From: Balneolales bacterium
GTDB taxonomy: Bacteria; Bacteroidota; Rhodothermia; Balneolales; Natronogracilivirgulaceae
Assembly: GCA_007134845.1 (NCBI GenBank)
Contig: SLKA01000032.1
Location: 1 to 62,077 of the forward strand
Direction of reading: 5' to 3'
Length of the DNA: 62,077 nucleotides
Shown here: in pieces, positions 44,066 through 53,338 of the stretch
How the letters are laid out: the number at the start of each line of letters is the position of its first letter
How positions within the stretch are numbered: position 1 is the stretch's first letter
Program-made: the position numbers and the translations under genes
The notes under the pieces: model-generated
What the model saw: the letters and a program-made list of their open reading frames with translations, nothing else
Database searches by the model: none
Told to the model about the DNA's origin: nothing

Positions 44066-46135
44066 ATGATTCCGGAAGATAAAAAAGAGGAAGTCAAACA
44101 AGCAGCCGACATTGTTGATGTGATCGCTGACCATGTCAAACTGCGCCGATCCGGCAGCAATTTTACCGGTTTGTGTCCTTTTCACAATGAAAAAACCCCG
44201 TCGTTCAGTGTCTCGCCATCGCTGGGGATTTTCAAGTGTTTCGGCTGCGGCGAGGGTGGAGATGTGTTCAATTTTGTGATGAAAATGGATGGCGTCGGTT
44301 TTGAGGAGGCGGTGCGCACCCTGGCCGAACGCTACAATGTGGTGATACCGGAAAAAACGGAGGATCAGTACGATCCGCAGCAGTACCTCAAAGACGGCAT
44401 CTACCACGCCCTGCGTTTTGCCGGCAATTTTTTCTACCAGACCCTGGCCGAATCCGACGAAGCAGAATATGCGCGCGAATACCTGAAAAATCGCGGCTAT
44501 CCCTGGAAAACAGTGCGAAAATACGGTCTCGGTTATGCCTCCGACCGGTTTGACGGACTTCTGAAGAACGCCGAAAGCGCCGGTATCAATATGCAATATC
44601 TGCACGAATCGGGACTTGTTAAAGCGCGCGAGGACGACTCGGGTTTTTACGACACATTCCGCAGCCGCCTGATGTTTCCCATCCTGAATCCCAGCGGCAA
44701 GGTGATCGGATTTGGCGGGCGCACCCTCTCTTCGGATAAAAAAACTCCGAAGTATATCAACTCGCCACAGACACCGGTTTATAACAAAAGTGACGTCCTT
44801 TACGGAATCCATATTGCTAAGAATGAGATCCGCAAGGCCGGCGAGGTGGTCCTGGTGGAAGGGTACACCGATGTTATCTCCATGCACCAGGCGGGAATAG
44901 GTAACGTGGTTTCCACCAGCGGCACGTCACTCACTTCCGGACAGGTGCGCGTGATGAAACGCTACGGCGATATCCTGCTGATGATTTTCGATGCAGATGT
45001 GGCTGGAGTGAAAGCAGCAGTGCGTGGCATTTCAATAGCACTGGAAGAGGGGATGTCCGTCAGGGTGCTGACCCTGCCGGAAGGGGAAGATCCCGATTCC
45101 TATGTCCGGGAATATGGTGGCGAGGGATTCCTGGATCTTAAAAAGAAAGAGACGGGCGATTTCCTGCATTTTCTGGTCGGTCTTGCCCGCAAGGAAGGGC
45201 GCTGGCAGGATCCTGTCGAGCGCAGGAAAAGCATCAACGAAATTCTTGAAGCGATCGCAGTAATGCCGGATGAGCTTTCGCGTGCCAATTATATACAGGA
45301 ATTGAGCAGCACAAGCCGCATCGGTGACCGTGCACTGCTACAGGAACTGGATCTGATTCGGGGGCGTATGGAGAAAAGCAGACGTCGAACCGCTGAGCGC
45401 ACCGCCATGCGGGCCGGACGGGAACTGCAAGACAGCCGCAGGCCTTCCGAATCCAGGCCCGGCACGGAACGGGACCCCGGCTCAAACTCCGGCACCGGTT
45501 CAGTCTCCGGCTCTGCCCATGCAGGTCATGCGTCAGCACCCCGGCATGAAGGCACCGGAAGTCAACCGGCCGCTGCGGGGAAACAGGGGATATCAGCCAG
45601 GAAGGGTGTCGCCCTGTCACCACACCGTCCTGCTCATGCTCCAAGGCGTCCCGAATACGAGAAGGAGCTGATCCGCCTGATGCTCACTTTTGGTGAAAAA
45701 ATCATCGAATTCGTTGGAAACTACTGCAGTGAAGATGACTTCGAGGATACCGATTTGCGGAATTGCTACCGGGATATCATGATGAGATACCAGGAGGGAG
45801 AACCTGTTTCGGTGGAAACCTACAGCAGAAGGGAGCACCCCTATCCCGAGCTGGTAGGCGAGATCGTGCTACAGCGGCACTGGGTCAGTGAGTTTGGCAT
45901 GAAGAAACGCGGGGTGACCATACACCGGGATGCCAATCCGGTCAATACGGCTCGAGGGTCTCTGAAATCACTGAAAATTCGTTATCTTGAACGCACCAGG
46001 GAGAAATTTCTGGATAAATACGCCGGTGCTTCCGAGGATGAAAAAGCCGAAATCCAAAAATGGATTAGAAAGGCGACCAGCGAATGGAATCGGTACCGAC
46101 AGGAACCGGCAGAAACACTGTTTCCCGATATTTAA
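44066..46135 (+). CDS. dnaG: DNA primase DnaG
   Basis: 689 residues. The CHC2 zinc finger GLCPFHNEKTPSFSVSPSLG and FKCFGCGEGGD lies near 35-70. The RNA-polymerase core has GFGGRTL and KYINSPQTPVY, and the Toprim domain shows VVLVEGYTDVISMHQAG and IFDADVAGVKA. A low-complexity Ser/Gly/His/Arg-rich linker (about 445-530) leads to the C-terminal DnaB-binding helical domain. The enzyme makes primers for replication. Confidence 0.96.
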   Translation: MIPEDKKEEVKQAADIVDVIADHVKLRRSGSNFTGLCPFHNEKTPSFSVSPSLGIFKCFGCGEGGDVFNFVMKMDGVGFEEAVRTLAERYNVVIPEKTEDQYDPQQYLKDGIYHALRFAGNFFYQTLAESDEAEYAREYLKNRGYPWKTVRKYGLGYASDRFDGLLKNAESAGINMQYLHESGLVKAREDDSGFYDTFRSRLMFPILNPSGKVIGFGGRTLSSDKKTPKYINSPQTPVYNKSDVLYGIHIAKNEIRKAGEVVLVEGYTDVISMHQAGIGNVVSTSGTSLTSGQVRVMKRYGDILLMIFDADVAGVKAAVRGISIALEEGMSVRVLTLPEGEDPDSYVREYGGEGFLDLKKKETGDFLHFLVGLARKEGRWQDPVERRKSINEILEAIAVMPDELSRANYIQELSSTSRIGDRALLQELDLIRGRMEKSRRRTAERTAMRAGRELQDSRRPSESRPGTERDPGSNSGTGSVSGSAHAGHASAPRHEGTGSQPAAAGKQGISARKGVALSPHRPAHAPRRPEYEKELIRLMLTFGEKIIEFVGNYCSEDDFEDTDLRNCYRDIMMRYQEGEPVSVETYSRREHPYPELVGEIVLQRHWVSEFGMKKRGVTIHRDANPVNTARGSLKSLKIRYLERTREKFLDKYAGASEDEKAEIQKWIRKATSEWNRYRQEPAETLFPDI

Positions 46136-46277
46136 AGCCAATACCGACAGGCATTGCGAATCCAGCATGTAAAAAATGAACCGTCACTTGTAACGGAATG
46201 GTCATTAAGTGCCGCTCCGTCACTTGCTGCCGATCCGGCATGTACAGCCAAACCGAAATTTACCGCTTACTTTTTAT

Positions 46278-47087
46278 ATGGAATCAAAAACACTTCAAAC
46301 AGCACGAAAAGCAGCAGAAAAAGCAAAAGAAATTATTGACTACTATGATGGCAACCGGTCACGGCTGACCATCGGACTCAAGGGGAAAAACGATCTCATC
46401 ACCCAGGCGGACGAAGCCGCAGAACAGGAGATCATCCGGGTAATCCGGGACGCTTTTCCGGATGATGATGTTCTTGCCGAGGAGTCGGCCAGTGAAACCG
46501 TGCTGACCGACCGCCGGACCTGGATTATAGATCCCATTGATGGAACCACCAATTTTGCCCACGGAGTGCCGATTTACTGCGTATCCATTGCGATGTGGGA
46601 GCACCGAAAGCCGCAAACGGCACTGGTGCTGGAAGTGAACCGGGATGAATGGTTTACTGCGGAAGCAGGAAAAGGTGCATGGCTGAACGGTCAGAAAATG
46701 TCGGTGTCATCCATCAACAAGCCGGAAGAATCGCTGCTGGCCACAGGCTTCCCCTATCGGGATCTGGATCTGCTGGATGCCTATCTCCAATTATTTAAAA
46801 CGTTTATGCACGAAACACAGGGTGTCCGTCGTCCCGGCAGCGCCGCGTTCGACCTTTGCCTGGTTGCCGCCGGTCGATGCGACGGTTTTTTTGAATATGG
46901 ACTCTCCGCATGGGATGTCGCAGCCGGCAGCTTGCTTATATGTGAGGCAGGCGGTACGGTCTCCGACTGGACTGGCGGCGATGACTGGCTGTTTGGCCAA
47001 AGAATTGTCACCGGGAATTCCGATATTCACACATATCAACTTGACAGAATTCAAAAAATGATCCCGAAAAAGTATCTGAAATCGTAG
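46278..47087 (+). CDS. Inositol monophosphatase family protein (SuhB-like)
   Basis: 269 residues from MESKTLQTARKAAEKAKEI. Metal-binding motifs are EESASE, IIDPIDGTTNFAHG near 86-99 and AWDVAAGSLLICEAGG near 215-230. These Mg-dependent phosphatases act on inositol phosphate or related sugar phosphates such as PAP/FBP; the substrate is not fixed by sequence. The in-frame ATG at 46209 gives an unmatched extension. Confidence 0.92.
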   Translation: MESKTLQTARKAAEKAKEIIDYYDGNRSRLTIGLKGKNDLITQADEAAEQEIIRVIRDAFPDDDVLAEESASETVLTDRRTWIIDPIDGTTNFAHGVPIYCVSIAMWEHRKPQTALVLEVNRDEWFTAEAGKGAWLNGQKMSVSSINKPEESLLATGFPYRDLDLLDAYLQLFKTFMHETQGVRRPGSAAFDLCLVAAGRCDGFFEYGLSAWDVAAGSLLICEAGGTVSDWTGGDDWLFGQRIVTGNSDIHTYQLDRIQKMIPKKYLKS

Positions 47088-47432
47088 TTTTTTCCGGATC
47101 CGGATTATTCTACCTGCAAAGAATGCATTCAGGGATAGACACACGTTCAACCATAAAACATCAATGAATTAAATCCAGGACCGTTCCACGTATCTGCGCG
47201 CTTTTGCCGATCCGGTATCACGATGAAAAAAAACACGGCACGTGCAGTTCAGCAGATAAGATGAAAGTCTCGCAAAATTGTTAATGATGTGAGTGAACCG
47301 ATTTGAGGTGTGATCGTATAACTCATAGTAAGCGAATACAGGCAATCAGGTTGTATTCGGGCAGACAGTGAAGCGGTAATCCATCAGAAAAATGGAACAT
47401 TCTGTGATGACATATTCATGTGCAACTGACCG
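47088..47432. other. Intergenic region upstream of the ECF sigma gene
   Basis: 345 bases with no convincing gene. It holds an ECF-type promoter candidate at 47294-47320 and a weaker one, GGAAC at 47394 with TCATG 17 bases on. The rest shows nothing recognisable. Confidence 0.5.
47294..47320 (+). promoter_or_regulatory. Candidate ECF-sigma autoregulatory promoter
   Basis: TGAACC (47294-47299), 15 bases, CGTATA (47315-47320). This resembles the TGAAC / CGTA pattern of ECF-sigma promoters and lies 112 bases before the sigma gene, as expected for positive autoregulation. Confidence 0.4.
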
Positions 47433-47981
47433 ATGCGGCCAACTCCACTTACCGAACATGAACTTGACCGGCAGCTCCCGGAATTCTATCCGAGGATCTA
47501 TCGGATGGTCCGTGCCATGGCATATGGAAGCGGGCTCGATCCTGAAGACCTCACCCAGGACAGTTTCCTGAAAGTGTACAACAAACGTCATCTTTACAAT
47601 GGCAGCAGCAGTTTATATACCTGGACATATCAGATCGCACGAAACACCGTGCTGGATGCCCTGCGGCGCAATAAGATCAAGCGGCGCATATTCTTCTGGA
47701 ACGAAGCAGAAACCGAACCCGATGAGTTTTCAGCGAATGAAACAGGCGATGAGGCCCTGGACCGGCGGGAGCAGAAGCTGCTGCTTAGCCAGGCCATGGC
47801 CAGACTGCCGGAAAAGGACAGGCTGATTATCACCATGCGTGACCTCGAAGGAATGTCATATGATGAAATATCCGAAATTGAGAATCTGGCTGCCGGCACC
47901 GTGAAAAGCAGATTGTTTACAGCCCGGCAGCGACTGAAGAACGAATTGATTCGTCTGGGAATGAATCCCGACACAGACTGA
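47433..47981 (+). CDS. RNA polymerase sigma factor, ECF (RpoE-like) family
   Basis: 182 residues. Region 2 (about 15-85) has LPEFYPRIYRMVRAM, DPEDLTQDSFLKVY and YTWTYQIARNTVLDALRRNK. Region 4 (about 125-175) has LPEKDRLIITMRDLEGMSYD and IAAGTVKSRL-type AAGTVKSRLFTARQRL. It should direct RNA polymerase to envelope-stress promoters. The next two genes encode a putative anti-sigma factor and a CpxP/Spy-like periplasmic protein, a common stress module. Confidence 0.93.
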   Translation: MRPTPLTEHELDRQLPEFYPRIYRMVRAMAYGSGLDPEDLTQDSFLKVYNKRHLYNGSSSLYTWTYQIARNTVLDALRRNKIKRRIFFWNEAETEPDEFSANETGDEALDRREQKLLLSQAMARLPEKDRLIITMRDLEGMSYDEISEIENLAAGTVKSRLFTARQRLKNELIRLGMNPDTD

Positions 47982-47990
47982 AAAAGGAAC

Positions 47991-48467
47991 ATGAGCATGA
48001 AACAGAACAGAAAACAGATCAGCGATTGCCTGCGGGAGCGGCTCACCGATGCCAGGGATGGCCGTCTTGCAGGTGAGGAACTGGACCAGCTGAAACAAGA
48101 AGTCATGGCGCACGATCCCCGGTTCTGGAAAGATCATCTGTGGATGATGAAGCAGGCGCAGGGCGGTGTTTTTGCCCGATTCGCCGATTTGCGTGATGCG
48201 CAGCCGGCAGAAGGGTCTATACGCCGTTTCCATGCGCGACGTGAAGCCGAAGGCGGAACGGAGTCAGATCTGGAATATCTGGTCTGGAGCTGGTTTCGCC
48301 GCTATGTGCTGTCTGTCGGACTGGTTCTGATCGTCCTGCTTGCCGGTTTGCAAATGGGAACCTCAGACGAACCGGTTGGTGATACCCGTGATCAGATGTC
48401 CCGGATGCTGGGATGGGAGCAGGAGCAGCACCCCGAACTGGATCATTGGCTCTATGACGGCCTGTAA
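47991..48467 (+). CDS. Putative membrane anti-sigma factor
   Basis: 158 residues. The N-terminal ~100 residues are charged and helical (ISDCLRERLTDARDGRLAGE). One transmembrane helix (YVLSVGLVLIVLLAGLQMG) lies near 104-122, then a short periplasmic tail. No known anti-sigma motif (such as zinc HxxxCxxC) is visible. The function is inferred from its place 9 bases after the ECF sigma gene and before the CpxP-like gene. AAGGA precedes the start. Confidence 0.55.
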   Translation: MSMKQNRKQISDCLRERLTDARDGRLAGEELDQLKQEVMAHDPRFWKDHLWMMKQAQGGVFARFADLRDAQPAEGSIRRFHARREAEGGTESDLEYLVWSWFRRYVLSVGLVLIVLLAGLQMGTSDEPVGDTRDQMSRMLGWEQEQHPELDHWLYDGL

Positions 48468-48588
48468 TCTTTACCATTGACAAATTGACAATAGTAATTG
48501 AATTTTTAGTGATGATGGACGGATGTCGGCCGAAATCCGCTCTGCGGCCGAACGGCTGATTCCGAACCCATTTCAAACTGCCAAGATT

Positions 48589-49467
48589 ATGAGCAAAAAT
48601 CCGAAAGTAACCATAGCCCTTGTATTTGTACTGACCTTCCTGATCGGGCTGGGCGCCGGCTATCTCCTGTGCGGCAGTTTACAGCATTATGTACATGCGC
48701 AGGAATTCTATCCTGTGGATGATCCAGACGATCCGGAGCGCATTGCCCCCGACCGCATGGCCCCGGAACCGGCGCCAATGACATCAGTGGATGAACGTGC
48801 CGAAATGGATGGTGAGGACGAAGCCCTTGCACCCCGGGGTGCTGAACGTGCTAACGGTGAAAGAGCAAGGGAAGGCGAGAGAGCGGGTTCCGGCGGAGGA
48901 TACGGACCCGGGCAGGGACGTCGTTTCGATGCCGGTGATATCACGGCTGAAGAAACTGTGGCAGCCGTTGTCGATGCAACGGCTGCAGAGGTTACCGATA
49001 CGGATGAAGACACTGTTGCTGAATCCATCGGAGATAAGGAAACAGCACCGCGTTACAGGTCGGATACGGATGGCCGGACCAGCGAAAGGCGATATCGCAG
49101 GATGGATGCGGAAACGGACACAGCTGACCGACCGGCAGATTATCGCGAAAGGGACCGTCAGTGGCGATCCGATTCAGACCGGTCGGCATTCAGCCGTTTC
49201 AGAATCCGGCTGATTCGCGACCTCAGCCTGTCTGAAGAAGATGCCGAAGCATTTTTCTCTTTGCTGGAAGATCATCGCAGACAGGTCAGAGAGGAGGTCA
49301 TCATCCCCCAGAGAGTAATTCGTGAAAAACACAGGGAGCTGAGCGAGCAGCTTGAAAGGGACCTTTCCGCTTTGCTATCGGAAGAGCAAATGGAAGTATG
49401 GAAGGAGCGATTTGCACCGCGAATGGACCGCACTCAGCGCAGGCCGTCTCCAGACAATGAAGAGTAA
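48589..49467 (+). CDS. Membrane-anchored CpxP/Spy-like (LTxxQ) protein with long charged linker
   Basis: 292 residues from MSKNPKVTIALVFVLTFLIG. One N-terminal membrane segment (about 7-27) is followed by a long disordered Glu/Asp/Arg-rich region (about 40-205). A C-terminal helical domain begins IRDLSLSEEDAEAFFSLLED and ends SALLSEEQMEVWKERFAPRM. The last part resembles the LTxxQ-type Spy/CpxP / heavy-metal-sensor fold. Such proteins bind unfolded proteins or metals and modulate the stress sensor. The in-frame ATG at 48523 extends it by 22 residues and is less likely because it places residues before the membrane anchor. Confidence 0.65.
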   Translation: MSKNPKVTIALVFVLTFLIGLGAGYLLCGSLQHYVHAQEFYPVDDPDDPERIAPDRMAPEPAPMTSVDERAEMDGEDEALAPRGAERANGERAREGERAGSGGGYGPGQGRRFDAGDITAEETVAAVVDATAAEVTDTDEDTVAESIGDKETAPRYRSDTDGRTSERRYRRMDAETDTADRPADYRERDRQWRSDSDRSAFSRFRIRLIRDLSLSEEDAEAFFSLLEDHRRQVREEVIIPQRVIREKHRELSEQLERDLSALLSEEQMEVWKERFAPRMDRTQRRPSPDNEE

Positions 49468-49540
49468 TCCGGTCAAAACGGATTGATATTGTTGATTCCG
49501 GTTTTCCGAAAAGAATGGCTGCTCTTTAACAGAAACCTGT

Positions 49541-50359
49541 TTAGCGCTGTGGTTTCGAGCCAAAGAGCACATCCAGGCTGCTGAGGGGCACCGGTCCGCC
49601 ATAGTACAGAAACGGTTCTCCGAATTCGACTCCGATCTGCTGCCCGTAATCCCGGGCCCGCCCACGCAATGCGTCGAAAAACCGTTTGCCCGAAACATAA
49701 GTCTGCGGACCCTCATCATTCTCGCTGACATCAAACTGGCTTGCAAACGCACGAATTGCCTTTTCCTTAATATCGATGGTTTGTGTGATGTCAAAGACAA
49801 AGGTTGGATCGAACGGCCAGTGTTGCATGAAATGAAGGATATGTCGTGGCCGCCAAGGTTTTTGGCTCAGATGGTCGTACTCCTTGCCGGTTTCAGTGGA
49901 GGATCCGGCGTCATTTCCGCTGCTGCGTTCCAGGCCGCCGGCCGGCATATCACTTTCAAGCGTCTCCAGCTTGCCAAGACCGCTGTAAAAAAGGGCGTCA
50001 AGAGTGAGCCGCGCGGCATTTCGATGGTCTGGATGCCGGTCCTCCACTGCATTGACAAAACAGATGTCCGGCCGGAAATGCCGGACGTAACGGATGATCA
50101 CGTCACGTTGAGCGGGTGTATTTTCCAGCCCGCAATCGGGAAGCCCGGCATTCGCCCTCACCGAAAGTCCCAGAATCTCTGTTGCTTTTTGCGCTTCCTG
50201 AAGCCGCAGTTCGGGAGTTCCGCGTGTACCCATTTCACCACGGGTAAGGTCCAGAACGCCGACCTTTTTTCCGGATCGGGCCAGAGCCGACAATGTGCCT
50301 GCGCAGCAAAGCTCCACGTCGTCGGGATGGGCCGCGATGGCCAGAATATCAAGTTTCAT
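49541..50359 (-). CDS. bshB1: Bacillithiol biosynthesis deacetylase BshB1
   Basis: 272 residues from MKLDILAIAAHPDD. The PIG-L zinc motif AAHPDDVEL at 9-17, LTRGEMGTRGTPELRLQEA near 39-57 and EDRHPDHRNAA near 107-117 identify it. It deacetylates GlcNAc-malate in bacillithiol synthesis. An insert around 135-165 (GGLERSSGNDAGSSTETGKE) makes it longer than the usual ~235. The in-frame start at 50515 crosses a tandem repeat and was rejected. The other bsh genes are not in this window. Confidence 0.9.
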   Translation of the reverse strand: MKLDILAIAAHPDDVELCCAGTLSALARSGKKVGVLDLTRGEMGTRGTPELRLQEAQKATEILGLSVRANAGLPDCGLENTPAQRDVIIRYVRHFRPDICFVNAVEDRHPDHRNAARLTLDALFYSGLGKLETLESDMPAGGLERSSGNDAGSSTETGKEYDHLSQKPWRPRHILHFMQHWPFDPTFVFDITQTIDIKEKAIRAFASQFDVSENDEGPQTYVSGKRFFDALRGRARDYGQQIGVEFGEPFLYYGGPVPLSSLDVLFGSKPQR

Positions 50360-50490
50360 AGCTGTCATTGGACAAGGATCAAATTGTGCAAATCCGGAAT
50401 GTGTCTTCCCGGCAGTAAATTTCATGTACGGAGGTACTGCCTGTCCGCCCCTGGAAAATAGCAGATTCATGAGGATATAGCCAAACACGG

Positions 50491-50529
50491 GATCACTTGC
50501 AAGGTTCACGTGCAAAGATCATGTGCAAG
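50491..50529 (+). repeat. 13-bp tandem repeat, three copies
   Basis: GATCACTTGCAAG (50491-50503), GTTCACGTGCAAA (50504-50516) and GATCATGTGCAAG (50517-50529) are successive variants. They lie in the divergent gap between bshB1 and the first permease gene. Confidence 0.8.
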
Positions 50530-50612
50530 GGGTGCCTGCTGTTTTTTTGCAACGAAAACCCAATATTTCCGTAAACGCTGGAATACATTGCGTCATTCAA
50601 TTATTCCCGGTC

Positions 50613-51842
50613 ATGATTATTCGCAGCATCATTGAAGGAATCCGGCTTTCGCTTTTTGCCATCTGGAGCAACAAAATGCGGTCAGCGCTTACCACTTTCG
50701 GTATCGTTATTGGCATTGTCATGGTCACCACGATGGTCACGGTCATAGACGGCATCAACCGCTCCTTCGAGTCAAGCATGTCCATGCTTGGTCAGGACGT
50801 CATCTTCATACAGAAATGGCCATGGGGCTTTGGAGGGGAGTATCGCTGGTGGGATTATGTCAACCGCCGGGAAATGGATGTGGCATATGTCAATGAGATT
50901 GGAAGACGCAGCCGGCTGGCAACAGCCGTGTCTGCAGAAGTCTCCCGCTGGAATCAGAGCGTATCCTTTGAAGACAAGGTAGCCGAACAGGTTCAGCTTG
51001 AAGGGGTGACCCAAAGTTATTCGATCACATCATCGGTGGAAATCGCAGAAGGCCGCTTCTTCACCGAGGAGGAAGATCATGCAGCGCGCAATGTGGTCGT
51101 TCTGGGGTATGATGTGGCTGAGGCGCTGTTCGACTGGCGTGACCCGATCGGACAGCGGGTGCGTATCGGCGGCCGGCGTTTCGAGGTGATCGGGGTCCTG
51201 GACAGGCAGGGCAACTTCCTGGGTTTGCAGAGCTTTGACAACATCGCCATCATCCCGATCGGAACCTACCGCTACATGCATAGTCTGAGACGCGGCATTG
51301 CCTTGCGGGTGAAATTTGAAAATGATGAGACGCTTCAGGAAGGTCTGTATGAAACAGAAGGCATTATGCGGCAGATCCGGCAGCTGGAACCCGGACAGGA
51401 TAATGATTTTGCCATCAACAGGCTTGAGATGTTTGAGCAGCAATACCGGGCAATGACCGGTGCCATCTATGGCGTGGGCATCTTTCTGACGGCGCTTTCC
51501 CTGTTTGTCGGCGGGATCGGTGTGATGAACATCATGTACGTATCCGTCAAGGAGCGGACCGGCGAAATCGGGATCCGGAAGGCAGTGGGAGCCCGCTACA
51601 GGGAAGTGCTGCTGCAGTTCCTGGTTGAGTCGATTGTGATCTGCGCCATAGGCGGTGTAATCGGGATCGCGCTGTCCGGGCTGGCCGTCTACATCATCAA
51701 TCAATATTTCGTGGCGCATCTGGGGCTTCAGACGGTCGTTCTGGCATTTCTGATCACCACCATCACCGGCCTGATTTTCGGTTTTCTGCCGGCAAATCGT
51801 GCGGCCAAATCGGACCCGATCGAATCACTTCGCTACTTTTAA
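50613..51842 (+). CDS. ABC transporter permease, MacB/FtsX type (first)
   Basis: 409 residues from MIIRSIIEGIRLSLFAIWSN. The N-terminal membrane helix (about 22-45: ALTTFGIVIGIVMVTTMVTV) is followed by a large MacB_PCD periplasmic domain. Three C-terminal FtsX helices contain GGIGVMNIMYVSVKERTGEIGIRKAVG-type sequence. No ATPase domain is attached, unlike MacB. The next gene, 9 bases on, is a homologue, so the two probably pair as a heterodimer. The in-frame ATG at 50523 lies in a tandem repeat and was rejected. Confidence 0.9.
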   Translation: MIIRSIIEGIRLSLFAIWSNKMRSALTTFGIVIGIVMVTTMVTVIDGINRSFESSMSMLGQDVIFIQKWPWGFGGEYRWWDYVNRREMDVAYVNEIGRRSRLATAVSAEVSRWNQSVSFEDKVAEQVQLEGVTQSYSITSSVEIAEGRFFTEEEDHAARNVVVLGYDVAEALFDWRDPIGQRVRIGGRRFEVIGVLDRQGNFLGLQSFDNIAIIPIGTYRYMHSLRRGIALRVKFENDETLQEGLYETEGIMRQIRQLEPGQDNDFAINRLEMFEQQYRAMTGAIYGVGIFLTALSLFVGGIGVMNIMYVSVKERTGEIGIRKAVGARYREVLLQFLVESIVICAIGGVIGIALSGLAVYIINQYFVAHLGLQTVVLAFLITTITGLIFGFLPANRAAKSDPIESLRYF

Positions 51843-51851
51843 GGAATCAGC

Positions 51852-53072
51852 ATGCATATTTGGCAAACGATAAAAATGGCATTCGGGGCCCTGGGCTCCA
51901 ACAAGACAAGGGCGGCACTTACGCTTCTTGCAATCGTTGTCGGTGTGTTTGCCGTCATCAGTGCGTCAACCGCGGTCAAGGTAATCGATAATTTTTTCCG
52001 CAATACCATGACCCTTATGGGAAGTGATGTGATCAAAGTAACCACGCGTCCCATTGTCCTTGTTGGTTCGCATCATGGCTTGGCAGCACGGGAGCCCATC
52101 ACCTTCCGGCAGTTTGAGCGCTTCCGCGATATGGCCGAGCTGTCCCGGTCGATCTCGCCGGATGTCGTTTTCCGCAATACACGGGTCTATTACGGCGAGG
52201 AGTCAACCGAGCCCAATGTGCAGATTCGTGGTGGGAATGAGTACTGGATCACAAACAATGCCTTCAGTATTGATGAGGGTCGCGACCTCACACGCGATGA
52301 TGTCGAGGATGCCCGCCCGTTTGCACTCATCGGAGCGGATATTAATGACAAACTGTTCCGCAACCGAAACGCGTTGGGGCAGAGGGTACGCATTGACGGA
52401 CAGTTCTACACGGTTGTCGGGGTAATGGAGAAAAAAGGTTCGGCATTCGGGCAAACGCTTGATAATCTTGTGCTGATTCCATACACCCGCCTTGTTTCGG
52501 TGTACGGCAGGGAACGCAACATAAACCTGCAGATCCGTGCGCCATCGATCCTGATGATCAATGAGACGGTGGATGAGGCGACCGGCCTGCTCAGGATCAT
52601 CCGGCAGGTTCCACCCGACCGTGACAACGATTTCGAGATCGAAACGAACGAATCACTTCGAGGTGTTTTCGATGACTTCACAGGTGTGCTTTACCTTTTC
52701 GGCTTTGTTGTCGGGGGGATTGCGTTGCTGGGCGCCGGAATCGGTGTGATGAATATCATGCTGGTGTCGGTTACAGAGCGAACACGGGAGATCGGAATTC
52801 GCAAGGCGGTGGGTGCAAACCGGAAAAGCATAATCATCCAGTTTCTTACCGAAGCGGTGGTCGTATGCCAGATTGGCGGTCTTATCGGCATGCTTCTGGG
52901 CATTCTGGCGGGTAATATTCTGGTCATATTGATGGATACTACGTTTGTGATGCCGGTATTTGCCATTGCCGCCGGTATTGTTGGCATGACCATCATCGGG
53001 GTGGTTTTCGGGGTATATCCAGCCTGGAAAGCTGCCAGACTTGACCCGATCGAAAGCCTGCGGTTCGAATAG
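51852..53072 (+). CDS. ABC transporter permease, MacB/FtsX type (second)
   Basis: 406 residues. The same architecture as the preceding gene: an N-terminal helix (AALTLLAIVVGVFAVISAST), a periplasmic MacB_PCD domain, and C-terminal FtsX helices with GAGIGVMNIMLVSVTERTRE and IRKAVGANRKSI. It moves substrates from the periplasmic side outward with an ATPase and adaptor, such as those at 56151-58303. Confidence 0.9.
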   Translation: MHIWQTIKMAFGALGSNKTRAALTLLAIVVGVFAVISASTAVKVIDNFFRNTMTLMGSDVIKVTTRPIVLVGSHHGLAAREPITFRQFERFRDMAELSRSISPDVVFRNTRVYYGEESTEPNVQIRGGNEYWITNNAFSIDEGRDLTRDDVEDARPFALIGADINDKLFRNRNALGQRVRIDGQFYTVVGVMEKKGSAFGQTLDNLVLIPYTRLVSVYGRERNINLQIRAPSILMINETVDEATGLLRIIRQVPPDRDNDFEIETNESLRGVFDDFTGVLYLFGFVVGGIALLGAGIGVMNIMLVSVTERTREIGIRKAVGANRKSIIIQFLTEAVVVCQIGGLIGMLLGILAGNILVILMDTTFVMPVFAIAAGIVGMTIIGVVFGVYPAWKAARLDPIESLRFE

Positions 53073-53192
53073 TAGACCGCACCCATGATGCCCGCATGCC
53101 CGAACACACCGGAATCGTATTCCGGGAAGCACACTCCTTAATGAATACTTAGCATTTAATGTTGAATTCTGTATTTTCTACAAACCGGATGA

Positions 53193-53228
53193 GTGCAGAT
53201 GCAATTGCAAATGCAGATGCAGATGCAT
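53193..53228 (+). repeat. Short repeat of GCAGAT/GCAAAT hexamers
   Basis: Repeated GCAGAT, GCAATT and GCAAAT hexamers in succession upstream of the small membrane-protein trio. The copies are imperfect. Confidence 0.75.
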
Positions 53229-53338
53229 AAGAGTTACAGTATATTGCAGATGAAATCAGATAAAAAATGCACATTCAGTGTATGCGTTCCAGGTATGCTG
53301 ACAATGGTAATTTACAGCAGAAATCCAAATCAGACATT

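Noticed and set aside
44000-44887. Open frame of 295 codons on the minus strand
   Set aside because: It lies opposite the DnaG zinc-finger and core domains and shows no domain of its own.
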